A DNA stretch of 60,000 nucleotides from Cristatella mucedo (GCA_009760855.2 WPIO01000143.1:705001-765000), one strand, 5' to 3'. Shown: positions 20,876 to 30,216, counted from the first letter of the stretch. Translations and numbers: made by a program. Notes: generated by a model from the letters alone, not told the origin.

Positions 20876-20894
20876 AAGCGTGCGAGCCAAATAG
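9330..20894 (+). CDS. K2P-A: two-pore-domain potassium channel (gene span, four visible exons)
   Basis: The product is a plasma-membrane K2P (KCNK/TWK-type) background potassium channel subunit, expected to act as a dimer with two pore loops per subunit. Exons 9330-9777, 18418-18605, 19516-20143 and 20551-20894 join in frame into 535 visible residues. Order: basic N-terminal segment, M1 (about 22-45), extracellular cap with Cys in NELHACTF and an N-glycosylation site in ENATV, P1 filter TIGYGN (T148-N153), M2 (about 160-185), an unusually long cytosolic loop of about 220 residues rich in Pro, Ala and Glu, M3 (from about 411), P2 filter TIGFGD (452-457), M4, then a short tail with 20 consecutive glycines. 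Introns are phase 1, 0, 1. The extreme N-terminus is missing: the first exon opens at an acceptor in phase 0 and has no suitable ATG. K2P-B downstream is a tandem paralogue. The subfamily is not assigned. Confidence 0.92.
10255..10430 (-). mobile_element. SINE-2 copy
   Basis: TAGCGGCAGAAGAGCGTCGG, CACTTGCAGTGGCCAATAAA and CCTCGAACCCACGACC match the other SINE-2 copies in reverse orientation. Confidence 0.7.
10690..10978 (+). mobile_element. LINE-1 3' end copy
   Basis: ACGCAACGACAACTACTCTC through GAGTTACAGACGGAGATACA, ending in ATTACATAA, is close to the terminal 290 bp of the 43.7-44.6 kb copy and only lightly diverged. Confidence 0.85.
10985..11300 (+). mobile_element. LINE-3 reverse-transcriptase C-terminal relic
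   Basis: The plus strand reads SRLDYCNFAFTELPVRDLDR, the (S)RLDYCNSLL.GLP motif after the LINE palm domain. The sequence differs from LINE-1 (SQLDYCNSLLTGLPKKVI) and LINE-2 (SQLDFCNSLLTSLAACAI), so it is a third, decayed family. Confidence 0.6.
12083..12106. repeat. Perfect 24-bp palindrome
   Basis: Twelve bases, GATATAAGTACT, are followed by their exact reverse complement, with no spacer. Related words (ACTAGTACTT) recur just downstream at 12114-12123. Confidence 0.9.
12480..12830 (-). mobile_element. LINE-2 reverse-transcriptase relic
   Basis: The minus strand encodes VVAEHNIGLHFTSKSDSAV, a decayed VIAKHNLGFHFYADDTQLY, and then SIAAVCTWMEATSN, matching the CIDYIRTWMVANF segment of the 45.4 kb copy. 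The catalytic YADD is lost. Confidence 0.65.
14655..14930 (-). mobile_element. LINE-2 3' end copy (left arm of an inverted pair)
   Basis: An (ATA)n run of about 27 bp (the reversed tail) is followed by GCGCCTTCAGAGAACTTAAT, CTCTAGGCGCTTTACATTTG, and the GTTAGTGGCAGCATGCACAG block. It is well preserved. Confidence 0.85.
14925..15092 (+). mobile_element. LINE-2 3' end copy (right arm of an inverted pair)
   Basis: TGCTGACACTGTGCATGCCA runs through CACTAACCATTCGATCGTGT, AAAGAGACTAAGTTCTGGGA and a tail of ATTATTATT. It abuts the minus-strand copy, so the two LINE ends face away from a shared 5' junction. Confidence 0.8.
15093..15258 (+). mobile_element. SINE-1 copy (reference copy here)
   Basis: It has a tRNA-like head with A box (TGGTCCAGTGGTTAAGG) and B box (GTCATGAAATCGAGCC). 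The 3' part AAGCGCCTGAATGGAGATTA, TTCTCTTGGGGCGCTATATA ends in ATTATTATTAT. The 3' part is almost the same as the end of LINE-2; AGCGCC and GGCGCT can pair into a hairpin. Confidence 0.8.
15260..15345 (+). mobile_element. LINE-1 fragment
   Basis: CTGCAGTGACTGATAAACTG and TTGCCTTACAGGCATTTGAT match the LINE-1 segment seen in reverse at about 24.79-24.84 kb. Confidence 0.45.
15588..15735 (-). mobile_element. SINE-1 copy
   Basis: It is the reverse of the 15.1 kb copy: TATAGCGCCCCAAGAGAACT, CTATTCAGGCACTTCACATA, CTCGAGCCCCACGACCTCGG and GGACCAAACCAGCTCGGC. It lies only 0.33 kb from that copy, in opposite orientation. Confidence 0.8.
15918..16045. repeat. (TTCTA)n-type microsatellite cluster
   Basis: Repeats of ATTCT/ATTCA are interrupted three times by TTCGCCCCCTA, so a higher-order unit has been duplicated. 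Confidence 0.85.
16200..16805 (+). mobile_element. LINE-1 3' end copy, GC-enriched
   Basis: CATGCTTCCTTTGCTGAAGG, CTTTTGCTCTGCAGGTCCTA, GTTGCCGACTGTGGCG and GAATTACAGGAGGAGATACG track the LINE-1 3' half. It has many substitutions, mostly to G or C, and broken frames. Confidence 0.7.
16960..17055 (-). mobile_element. LINE-2 tail fragment
   Basis: An AAT/ATT-rich start, then ATACATTTGATATAACGCCC and TTGCTAGGCACTTTGCATTT match the reversed terminal part of LINE-2. Confidence 0.65.
17668..17872. repeat. 12-bp minisatellite, about 17 units
   Basis: Imperfect units of TGACCTCTGTCR(G/A)G repeat with a 12-bp period, so one strand reads as a six-frame-open EVTRQRS-like repeat. That frame is a by-product of the period and is not a gene. 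Confidence 0.9.
18418..18605 (+). CDS. K2P-A exon: P1 filter end and M2
   Basis: The exon opens with GC completing the glycine codon, giving YGNIAPITTWGRFVCIPYAI, then M2 and a Cys-rich segment SACCCLGCLRVRRREKQ. It ends in phase 0 at donor CAG|GTGAGG. GNIAPIT.WGR is the hallmark region after P1 in K2P channels. Confidence 0.93.
18655..18955 (+). mobile_element. LINE-1 3' end copy inside K2P-A intron
   Basis: CTCTCCTGACTCAGTCATAC, GTGAGACAAAGTCTGCAGGA and GGAGTTACAGATGGAGTACA match the terminal LINE-1 part. A second, more degraded, GC-rich copy appears to follow at about 19.03-19.15 kb. Confidence 0.65.
19516..20143 (+). CDS. K2P-A exon: long cytosolic loop and start of M3
   Basis: The acceptor TTCCTTTCGCGCTAG keeps phase 0 with the previous exon and opens a 209-codon frame with no stop. 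It codes for an Ala/Pro/Arg/Glu-rich loop (for example SPIEIDRVGEGRSTTTEATE, then PPPPPPPP and a Gln/Ala-rich stretch), an acidic EQEAHVEDDQ, and the M3 start IPLIFCLGIFA. The donor GCAG|GTGAAC is phase 1. The opposite strand is also open here over 279 codons, a shadow of the GC-rich composition. Confidence 0.82.
20551..20894 (+). CDS. K2P-A terminal exon: M3, P2, M4 and poly-Gly tail
   Basis: After acceptor CGCTTGCAG the exon reads LLAVGGVLFQRWEGW, then the P2 loop AVYFSFVTLSTIGFGDFVPG, M4 (SGLLFIFFGLTVMSVLFDLM) and RWLEKK. These are followed by 20 glycines and SVRAK before TAG. The W-(x)-W spacing and YFSF before the filter are standard for K2P second pores. Confidence 0.93.
20817..20876 (+). 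repeat. In-frame (GGC)19 tract coding for poly-Gly
   Basis: Nineteen GGC codons plus GGA lie inside the K2P-A last exon, in the glycine frame, eight codons after M4 ends. Confidence 0.9.
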
Positions 20895-21139
20895 CGAGCT
20901 TCGATCGCCGCCGGCGGCTCTGGCCGCGACGTCTGCCATGCAGCGTCGCCGGAGCGCTTGGCCAGGCCGCACGGAACTTCCTTCGTCGATCGATCACTTC
21001 GGCAGAAGGAAATGGGCTCGCTGCCGCGCTTCTCTCAATGGCAGCACGATCGGTCGCTAAGCGTATGGATGCACGTCTCGGTCGCACTGGAAGATCTGTG
21101 CCGTCGCCTCAGCCGAAAGTGACCGCTTGAGCGTCGTCG

Positions 21140-21194
<55 letters not shown>
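21140..21194 (+). repeat. (GA)27 in the K2P-A 3' UTR
   Basis: An uninterrupted GA run of about 54 bp lies 250 bp after the stop codon and before the presumed poly(A) signal. Confidence 0.9.
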
Positions 21195-21197
<3 letters not shown>

Positions 21198-21423
21198 CGC
21201 CACTCGCTCGCCGCCGCCGCCGCTTGCCGAAGCTCGGATTACATCGCCGGAGTGGGCGCATCGACCTCTCGCGTGCCCGTCCGCGCTGCCGCCTCAGAAC
21301 ATCAGAACGCCGACCAGCCCTATCTGAAGGCGGCGGCGGTACACCGCCGCCACCCTCATATCGGTGAGAGAGTCGTTGCCTATGGCTGTCGGTCAGTGGC
21401 AATCAGCTGCCTGCAACGGCGAA

Positions 21424-21429
21424 AATAAA
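21424..21429 (+). terminator. Candidate poly(A) signal of K2P-A
   Basis: The first AATAAA on the plus strand after the K2P-A stop would give a 3' UTR of about 550 bases. Confidence 0.5.
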
Positions 21430-21479
21430 TGAGCAACAAGCGATGGCGACCGTGCGTAAATTTTAGCCGTTGCCTCGTC

Positions 21480-21845
21480 GGCCTCGAACGACCGTTTTTC
21501 TATGTTGCTCAAGTAGGATATCGTGATAAACAGTGACGAACGCAACTGCTAGATCACACAGGGCGAATGCGATAAGGCGTTGCTGTCATCATTGCTGCTT
21601 AGGATGTCGTTGTTCGCGTTGGACGAGAGCCCTTTCAGACGAGCGGAACTTATTGACCGATTGAAATTCCAGTGATAATTCCTCAATTTTTAACATATCA
21701 CGCAAGCTGCCACGCGGCGACACTGCCGATTCGCCGCTTGGGCTTCGGGAGCGCTATAGGCGGCTCTCCTGCGAAGCACCGACGTAAGCGTGGTGGCATT
21801 GCGGAGCGACAGACGGAGATACGTTGCATTGCGTTTCGCTACTTC
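21480..21845 (-). mobile_element. LINE-1 RT relic (-) followed by a LINE-1 tail (+)
   Basis: Bases 21500-21665 match, in reverse, the LINE-1 palm region seen at 25.27-25.48 kb (GATATCGTGATAAACAGTGA, ATGTCGTTG). Bases 21710-21840 match the plus-strand LINE-1 end (GGAGCGACAGACGGAGATAC). Both are decayed. Confidence 0.55.
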
Positions 21846-22429
21846 GCTCACCTGGTCGTTCCGTGCATGCCGTTGCGGCCGCTCAACGAGGCGCCGGCTT
21901 CGGTCTGTCTAGAGGCAGCCGTCCGGTGGTGCTCGCGTCCTTGACCGAGGTGAGTGGGCAGATTTACCGCATATTACGACATTTTACCACACACTAATAC
22001 GCCGTACTAAGCTTTTATAAAAGAGAGTTCGCTCGAGGCGTAGCATGACTATGCGGAGCCAAATTGTTTTCACGCATATGAAGCGTCTGCAGAGTGCGAA
22101 CGTAATTGTTTACTCAATTCCGCCGAGGCCTCAGTATTTTCGGCAACTTAAAGAAAGAGCGCACCAGTCCGGCAGAGCTGGCTCTGAAGCCACGTGAGAT
22201 TCCAGCATACTGCTGTGCTGCTGCAAAGCGAAACGGCTGCCGCCCGGTCTTCCTTGTCTTCCGGTTGCCAGGCTCGCTGCTTTGCCCGGGACGGGTGGTC
22301 CTTCCGGCGGCACTTCCGGCGTGTAGTTCTCCACGGTGTAGAAGATTATTGGATTGAGCCGCTGGCTACGCTTCCCGCGTCACTAAGCTTTAAAAAGCAT
22401 CCCGTCCCCTTGCTCGGAGATACTGCTAA

Positions 22430-22800
22430 TAAAAATGCTGACACTGATAAGATATTGGCACGGCGGCCTAAGATAACCAACTCTCTTTCTCGGCACTTTA
22501 CAAATGCTCAAAAGGAAGCACGGAAATTTGGTAGCGTAATGATTATAAATTAGGAGCACGGTATCGGACCGCATGCGCACACAAACCAGAATTCAAGCGA
22601 ACTGAGTAAACATTGTGAGAAACAGGTAACTTTATGGCTTCTTTCTTAAGTGTCCAGGTCAGGCACAGTCACGTGACCCCTGGATTGAGCTCCGAGCTTC
22701 GGCACCGTACTTGCTGAGAGCACGGGCCTCCAAAGGATGTGAGTTCATTTGGAGGCACGGCTAGTCTACTTGATTCAAAAGAGCACGTGGCGTTACGACG
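22430..22800 (-). mobile_element. LINE-2 3' end copy
   Basis: CTAAGATAACCAACTCTCTTTC, GGCACTTTACAAATGCTCAA, GTCCAGGTCAGGCACAG and CGGGCCTCCAAAGGATGTGA follow, in order, the reversed LINE-2 3' end seen at 25.9-26.33 kb. Confidence 0.65.
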
Positions 22801-23095
22801 CCAAGCCTGAGTGTGCCTGAGTATTTGGGAGACTTGTCAGCCAGTCCATTCCTTCCGCTAGTAGTACAATTCCCTTGCTCGGCTATCCCACTCGCATAAG
22901 AAATACACGCACGCATTTCACATACCATTGCAGCAGTCCCATTAAAAGGGTAATTACCTTCAAATCACCGCAGAGATGCCAACTGCTACTGTTATACTGA
23001 ATGGAATTTAGTAGCCGCTTTAAGTTTTTGCATGTCTCTTTCATGTGGAGACAGTGTGCACTAGTGTAATAGATTAAAGGCTGTTTCCATATATA
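22801..23095. other. Unassigned AT-rich DNA
   Basis: No gene, repeat or regulatory site is recognised. Confidence 0.4.
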
Positions 23096-23460
23096 ATGTA
23101 ATGTAATGTATCTCCGTCAGTAACTCCACAAAGTCATAAAGACCACGTGGGTGTTACGCAGGAGAGTTTTGTATAGCGCACTCACAGCCTAAGCGGCTTT
23201 CGATACGCATTCGGCAGCCAACAGACTTCGTCTCACGCAGCAAAGAGAAAGTGGGAAGCATAGCAGAGTTAGGAGAGCAGTTGAGGTAGTGAGTAGCATA
23301 GAAGTAGCAGTTCAGGACCGCTGAAAAAGATGTGCCATAGTCGGCAGTTGGAGAGTAGATAGTGCGAAAGTACAACCTCAAGACTCAATTTCAAAGAGTC
23401 TACAAGTAGTCTGAATTCTTGTGGTACATGAGTGATTTATAAGGCGCTCGTGAGGCACTC
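23096..23460 (-). mobile_element. LINE-1 3' end copy
   Basis: An AATGT-repeat start (the reversed ATTAC tail), GTATCTCCGTCAGTAACTCC, GGAGAGTTTTGTATAGCGCA and CTCACAGCCTAAGCGGCTTT are nearly identical to the 44.3-44.58 kb copy in reverse. The copy becomes ragged after 23380. Confidence 0.85.
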
Positions 23461-23837
23461 AATTTTCGAACAGAACAACAGATCACTATCCTTTCTGAAG
23501 AAAGGCTCCAAGTGCTGGTGGCGCTTTCAATACAAAATAATTGTGACATCTTCTTCGAGAAGAGTCCATTGTTTGAGTCTTGATCCCAGCAGCTCTGCCC
23601 TGTTCTGAGATAGAAGTCCAAATTTATGAACCCGGTCACTTTAGTTCTTCCTATGTAATTATTGTGGGATTGATGATGCACCACCATTGTTTTCGGGATC
23701 ATTGTACGCTGACCTACCAGCAGAAAAACAAGTCGGCTCAAGCTTGTCTTTATCAGATGAATCACGAGAATAGTCTGCCGGAGGTTCTGAAATAAGAAGT
23801 CTCTCACCGTGTGGTCTTATTGCGTAAGGAATATTTG

Positions 23838-25480
23838 GGTAATGCAATGTAATGTTTCTCCGTCTGTACCTTCACAAAGCCACAAAGACTATTTGCATGC
23901 TACGCAGGAGAGTTTTACATAGCCCACTCACAACCTAAGTGGCTTTCGGTATGCATTCGGTAGCAAGCAGACTTTATCTCACACAACAAAGAGAAAGTGG
24001 GAAGCATAGCAGAGTCAGGAGAGCAGTTTAGGTCGTGAGTAGCATGGAAGCAGCAGCTCAGGACCTCTGGAAAGGATGTGCCATAGTCGGCAGCAGGAGA
24101 GTAGCTGTCGTTGAGTAAGAATCGTGGAAGCGAGTTCCACAGCCTAGGACCTGTAGAGGCTTCTGTCGTAAAAAGTCTGTAAGCGGAGAAATGGAACAGC
24201 AAATTTATTGTCTATATAGTACATGAGAGCACGATAAGGCTCTCACTGGTACAGCTGTTCAGTTAGGTATTGAGGAGCCAAGCCGTGGCAGGCCTTGTGG
24301 GTCAGCGTAAAAACGTTGCTCTGTATCCGCTGATCAACCGTTAGCCGTCCTAGCTCTCTTAGCAAAGGAGACACGTGCTTAAACCTCGGGATTTGAAAGC
24401 TATCCTTGCAGCCATATTTATAGCCATCTGCACTGGCCCAGACAATTTTTCGGTAGCCCAGCCAATAGTGAATTACAATAATTAAGCTGAGACCGAACTA
24501 AGGAGCTAGTTAAATTTTTTGCAAGCCACCTTGGATGGCAGCTCCTAATCTTAGATAGGGATCAGACGTTATGATTATTTGCAGAAGCAGTCTTCTGAAT
24601 GAAGCTTTCAAAATTTAGACCTGTCAAAACGACACCTAAATTTCGAGCACGTGGTGGTGGTTTCTCAACAGCATCACAAATTTTAAGAGCAAATCCTTCT
24701 AATCCAGCCACAAGCTTAGGATGTCCTATGAGCAGCGGTTCCTTTTTATCATCGTTCTGTTTAAAGAAGTTTTCCGACATCAAGCGTTGAATGTCGGCAA
24801 GGCAAGCATTCAGTTTATCAGTTGCTGCAACAGATTCCGATGGTTTTAATGACAAATACAGCTGAGTATCGTCAGCATAAAAGTGATATCCTATTCCACG
24901 GGCCTTAATCGCTTTCCCCAGAGGTTGAGTATAAATTGAGAACAGCAAGGGACCGAGGATGAACCCTTGAGCGACTCCACAGATGACCCGTCTCGTGGGT
25001 GAGACCTGAACTCCTCATGACACTGATTAAACCGTGATGGCACACTAGGTAAGGCAGTTGCTTTCACGGCCTCGGTCCCGAGATCGTGGGTTCGATTCCT
25101 GCGGTGGGCGATCCTTTATCGCCGCTGCAAGCGGTGGTGATAGCACTAAAGGCTCTTCTGTCGCTAAACAAAAAGAGGCTGTTTAATCAGCTAGGATTTA
25201 TTTATTTATTTATTTTAAACACGATCAGACAATTACGATTGAAACCGCTCCGGTGGCTCGTCTCCTAGATCGATGGTTATTCTCAATTGTTCAAGTAGGA
25301 CATCGTGATCAATGGTGGCAAAGGCAACTTATAGATCTAGCACTGCTAGGGCAGTGACATTCCTGTCATCGCTGCTGCATAAGATGTCATTGGTAACACG
25401 GGGGAGAGCAGTTTCAGTGGAGTGCTGCCTCTTGAACCAAGATTGAAACTTGTCTGACACTTAATTACTTTCAATGTATA
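23838..25480 (-). mobile_element. LINE-1 copy, RT palm to 3' end, with a nested SINE
   Basis: On the minus strand, from high to low coordinates, it reads a palm segment (STETALPRVTNDILCSSDD, then ALAVLDL and ATIDHDVLLEQL). The catalytic block GYHFYADDTQLYLSLKPSES follows, then LGVVL...FESFIQKTAS, the C-terminal domain and the 3' tail ending at TGCAATGTAATG. An L2/CR1-type non-LTR reverse transcriptase is the best match. Frameshifts and a SINE-2 insertion at 25030-25200 inactivate it, though YADD is intact. Confidence 0.85.
25030..25200 (+). mobile_element. SINE-2 inserted in LINE-1
   Basis: GATGGCACACTAGGTAAGGC, the B box GTGGGTTCGATTCCTGC, CGCTGCAAGCGGTGGTGATA and CTCTTCTGTCGCTAAAC lie between two parts of the same LINE-1 copy. 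It therefore transposed after that LINE. A TTTA-repeat follows its 3' end. Confidence 0.8.
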
Positions 25481-25894
25481 CTAAAATGCGGAAAAATTGC
25501 AAAATTATGCGGATAAAGTTGTGAGACGGTGGGCTTTAATACAGAATAGAAATTGGAGCTTCACACACCCAATTTGCTGCGAATTTCTGCATTGGAATGG
25601 GGCTTTGCACTCGTTTGCTAAGCATTACCTGCGATTGTACGTGCGCGATTGTTAAAATGGTGTGGTTGCTCTTTAAACGCATTGCGGCACTGTAAAGTGC
25701 AAGAAACGCTGGAGCATCGCCTTGCAACCTTTAGTCGATTTCCCACGGATCATAATGGTTTGCCGTATTTTTCCCCAGGCTACTGCCTTCGATTACGATG
25801 CAGCATTTTCTTATGTCCTACATAGGAAAATTTAGTTAAAAATATGGCGGTGCGCTTTAAACCCAGTGAGATTTTAATTTGAAACTGTACATGC
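25481..25894. other. Unassigned AT-rich DNA
   Basis: Nothing recognisable was found on either strand. Confidence 0.4.
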
Positions 25895-28210
25895 AATTAT
25901 AATAATAATAATAATAATATTGCACTTGATAAAGCGCCCTCAGAGAACTTAATCTCTTTCTAGGCGCTTTACATTTGCTGCAAAGTGATACGCAATAGAA
26001 TAGTAAGTAAAATCATGCTTGAAAACAAACAAAATGAATAACATGGTTAGGGGTTACATGCACTGGGTCAGCATGCAAATGTGGTTAGTGGCAGCATGAA
26101 CAGTGTCAGCACGCATAAGCACATCGAGGACGAATCACAAGGACCCACTAAATGCTGTCCTAAATAGGTATGTTTTTAAGTTTCTTTTAAATGTGGTCAG
26201 GTCAGGGGATGTTCTGATGCAGGTCGGGAGGAAGTTCCAGGCTGTGGGAGCATACGAGCTAAATGCACGGTCTCCAAAGGATTTAAGGTTTGTACGAGGT
26301 ATTTCTAGACTGTTGGATTCCGAAAAGCGAGTGGTACGATGCTTTGCCTGATGGGGTAGTATATCTGAAAGACAAATCGGAGCTTCGGGTGGGTAATTGC
26401 AAAGTCAGTCTTTGGCTGATTGTGACCGTCGCCCGAACCGAATTGCTGTCGATTGCCATGCAAGCACTGCCCCCAGATTGAACACACACAGTGGCTTACA
26501 AATATGCTGACGCTGTGTAAGCATATGAGTATTTATGGGCAACGAGACTCAGATCATCCCACCTCAGCCAAGTTCTAAATGATTCGGGGCTGTTTGCGGT
26601 GTTAGTATCATACATTACTGACCAGTGCTGTGCATTGGCCGACAGAAATGATAGCATGAAAAATGGCGCGACAATTTCAGATTAACTCTATAGGACTTCA
26701 CGTTCATTTCCGACGAGTGTTGACGCTTCGCATCGTCTATCCGTGGACGATTTGTGATGCAATTGCAATTGAGTGATTGTAAATTAGCCCTGTTCAATCG
26801 ATAGCTTTGAATTGTCCGAGATCGTACTTGCCCATAGGTCCAAGCGATTGTGGTTGGTTGATTGACAGCCCACGTGATTGCACTTTAACAAACTGAGCTC
26901 TGCTGTAATTCGCAAGAAAGGTTAAAGGTTCACGCTGGCTAGAGGTTCATGCAGGTGAAAACCTTAAATTCGATGCGTTGCTCGAATAATAGCCAATAAA
27001 GGTCTGTAAGAAGTGGTATGTGGCAACTGCAACGCTCCCGACAGACAAGCCTAGCTGTAAAGTTTTGCACCGGATATAGGCGCCTGAGTGCGAAGGCCGG
27101 TAGACCAGCAAGCAGTGAGTTACAAAAGTAAATATGGTATATCACAAATGCTTGGACCACTTTAGTGGTATCCCTGTCTAAACAATGTTATATAGCTGAA
27201 AGTAGGCAGACTTGACTGTAGAACTGATGTGGTCGTCTAATAAAGAGTCACTTTGGAACAAGAAACCAAAATTTCGTATATATTCAACGGGAGATATGCT
27301 GGCAGAGCTGATTTTGAGCGTCAGCCTTTCCAATTTCCAAATCACAATTTTTCTGTAACTTTTAAGATTTTTTTACTATCATTCAATTTAAGAAAGTTCG
27401 CAGTCATCTATGTGCGGATGTCATCAATAAATGCAGCGAACGAGTCGAGAGAATTCAACGTGCTGGAGGGCTGGGAGGGATCCAAGCAAAGGTTCAACTG
27501 AGTGTCATCTGCATTAAAGTAAAAGCCTAGATATTGTGCTTGGTAATCGCATCTGCAAGAGGGGTATAGACCGTGAAAAGAACGGGACCAGATCTCTGAG
27601 ACACCTCATGTTTCAGAGGTGTCTCATCAATACTCTGGACTCTCCCATTAAGATAGGACCTGAACCATTGCAGAGCAGTGTCACTGACGCCCAGGCGAGA
27701 TGAGAGGCGCTCAAGAAGGACTTGGTGATCGATTGTATCAAAAGCTGCTGAAATATCGAGAAAAGCGAGCAGAGATACTCTACCAAGTGTGCATTCCTAA
27801 GTAGGTCGTTGTACTCCCGAAGCAGGGCTGACTCTGTGGGGTGATTAGCGTTAAAACCAGACCGGAACTTCCTAGCAAGGTTCGAAATTTCAATATGTGA
27901 GTTCAAGCTAGGTAAGCATGGCAGCTGCAGATCAATGCATCATAGAAGCAGGGGAGTGGGAATAAGGTGCAGAGGACTCTGGTCGTCTTCTTTGATCGGG
28001 ATCTGAACTTCAGCGAGATCACTAGTGACCTCTTTGAATGTAGACATATTGGGTTCTGCATATAATTGAGGGACAGGATTCCAGGGGGAGGGCGTGCTGC
28101 CTTTTAATGGATGGACTCCCTGATCGTGCCTATAGCTTGCCTATAGCTTGTTGACAAAGAGCTGGGGAAAGAAGCTGGAGAAGCGATCAGCCAGATCATC
28201 GCAGGCCTTG
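25895..28210 (-). mobile_element. LINE-2 copy, the longest in the window
   Basis: The copy runs in reverse from an (AAT)n tail at 25.9 kb, through the conserved hairpin GCGCCCTCAGAGAACTTAAT, to the C-terminal domain (26.2-26.38 kb), the post-palm domain (26.95-27.2 kb) and the palm. On the minus strand 27.6-27.9 kb reads [20 protein letters not shown]-like with VSDTALQWF. It ends beyond a DLADRFSSFFPQLF segment at about 28.15 kb. About 560 bp at 26386-26950 does not belong to the element. Frames are broken. A LINE-1 scrap follows at 28.22-28.35 kb. Confidence 0.8.
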
Positions 28211-28349
28211 GGGGTAGGCGTAACAACTTTACTCTGTATTCACTGATCAGTCGGAAGCCACCGTCTGCAACAGATCCACACAGCCATAATTCAGGAATTT
28301 ACGAGTCGCTGGCGAAACAATCGCTCTGAATGAATCAAGCTCTCTGATC

Positions 28350-28491
28350 AACTCAAGTCTTGAGTTCAAGAGCGACAGATGAGCGCCAATGGGGGTTGGG
28401 GTTTATTCAGCAACCGAAACAACTCAAGTCTTGAGTTCAAGAGCGACAGATGAGCGCCAATGGGGGTTGGGGTTTATTCAGCAACCGAAAC
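28350..28491. repeat. Perfect 71-bp tandem duplication
   Basis: Two adjacent 71-bp units, each starting AACTCAAGTCTTGAGTTCAA and ending GCAACCGAAAC, are identical as read. The unit begins with an inverted repeat (AACTCAAG/CTTGAGTT). Confidence 0.95.
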
Positions 28492-29720
28492 ACAGAACAC
28501 TACGACCGCCGGCCGTGTTCATATGACAGGAAGCCGACGTCGCCAGAGCAAGGAGCCGCATCGCAGCAGACCGCGCGCACCGACGACGTAGAAGGCGGAG
28601 CGCGCTAAAAATAGCAGCAGCGAGACGCCAATCCTGGCAGTGCAGAGCCTCGCTGTGACGTTCGCAGCAGTTGGGCTGGTCGCAGGCCTCGGGTGGCACT
28701 ACGAGGCTAAGGAGGAGGAGGCCACCGAAGTGCGCGCTGACACGAAGCAGAGGAGCAGCCCGAGGAGGAGAGCACAGATCTGTCGGAGCAGAGCGGCGAG
28801 AGGCACCCGCCGCGTGGTGGCGACCCGTCGCCGAAGCTGACGTCATGCTGCCTGCAGCACTCACAGCTTTTGGCATCGCGGCGTCTCGGCTACGAGGACT
28901 CGGCCCAGCGGCCACCGAGAACGGCTTGCAGCCAATCTAGCGCCAGGCGAACTCGCGAACCCGGCGGCCACTGGAGTGTGGCCACAGGAGGTTGGCCCAG
29001 GAGGGGCGGCGGCGGCGGCAACATGGTCCGGCCTCAACCACAGATAGAGAGCACGCTCTGCTGCTGCAGCTGCTGCTGACGCGGCGAGGTCACCTTACGG
29101 CATGACAGCGAGGCATACTGAGGTGACAGCGTTGGGCTCGGAGGCTATCGCCCTTCTGCGACAGCTCGACGAAACAGCTCCCCATTGCAATGCCCTCGAA
29201 AGCTTCGGTGGTGCGAGAGCAGTGCAAAGCTTGGCGGCGAGGCGGAGCGAGTCGGTCCCGAAGAGTGGCGGCAGCTGACTGACTGCTAGTACCAGCCAGC
29301 TGCTGACGCGCGGAGCTTAGGAAACGTGCAGAAGCCCGCAGAGCCAGCCTTGAGGGGAGTTGTGGGAGTGCCTCAGGGCGAGGAGTGGGCGTGTCTCAGG
29401 GCGTGGAGTGGGCGTGCATCGAGGTGCGGAGTGGGCGTGCCTCAGGCCGCCTGTAGAGCTGGGTTGGGGGAGGGGGATAGAGGATCCCAAGAAGGCATCG
29501 TGTCCAACTCCGATGCACGGATCAATCATGGATCTCACCATTGACTGCCTTTGCGCGACATCCTCTGACTCGATGGCATCGAAAGGAAAGCTAAACAGTT
29601 CCTCACTTCCTGCCAGTTCCTCACTTCCTGCCAGTTCCTCACTTTCTGCCAGTTCCTCACAACCGCCAGCCGCTACGTCCGAGCGAGCGTGTCGTGCGTT
29701 CTGCACTCGCTCATTCGTCG
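28492..29720. other. GC-rich island with short repeats, no recognised gene
   Basis: Open frames occur on both strands, as expected for the composition, and none shows a known domain. Contained repeats are a ~22-bp GGAGTGGGCGTGCCTCAGGG-like unit at 29.37-29.45 kb and an 18-bp unit (GCCAGTTCCTCACTTCCT) repeated about 3.5 times at 29.60-29.66 kb. Coding use cannot be excluded. Confidence 0.4.
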
Positions 29721-30069
29721 TGCAGTCGTGACACGCATGTTACGGGCACCGATCAGCTTGTGTCACTACTTCCGAACCTACTTGAAGTGTCAGAAGAGAA
29801 ATTTATTTCTTTTTTGCAGCCGCACAGATATATCGTTCTTGTTATCGTCATTACCATGGTCACGTATTAATACTCTTCTGCTTGCGGGTCACCAAGCCCA
29901 ACTTCTGGCTGATGCAATTTTCCGAAAATTAAACCCAAATCTGAGTTACGCATATCAAACCGGTTAACAGCCGTTTACTGACTGGTGCATACTATTGCAG
30001 CTTTTCAAGTGGCAGATAACCTTTTTCAGTTAGTACAAAGTGGTTTAGAAAATATAATTAATAATACAA
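29721..30069. other. Unassigned DNA
   Basis: No gene or repeat is recognised. Confidence 0.35.
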
Positions 30070-30216
30070 TATAATTCATCTGCGTAGCACCCCAAGAGAA
30101 TTTAATCTCTATTCAGGCGCTTCACATGTGCCTCAGGGATCGAGCCCAAGACCTCAGCCAGGCCTTTGTCAAGGCGAGCACCTTAATCACCGAACCAAAC
30201 CAGCTCAGACTTGAGC
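30070..30216 (-). mobile_element. SINE-1 copy
   Basis: GCGTAGCACCCCAAGAGAAT, CTCTATTCAGGCGCTTCACA, ATCGAGCCCAAGACCTCAGC and GAACCAAACCAGCTCAGA match the 15.1 kb copy in reverse. Confidence 0.8.

Noticed and set aside
24562-24948. Cellular gene with a YADD motif
   Set aside because: The frame is flanked on both sides by LINE-1 sequence and aligns with its reverse transcriptase; it is part of a retrotransposon.
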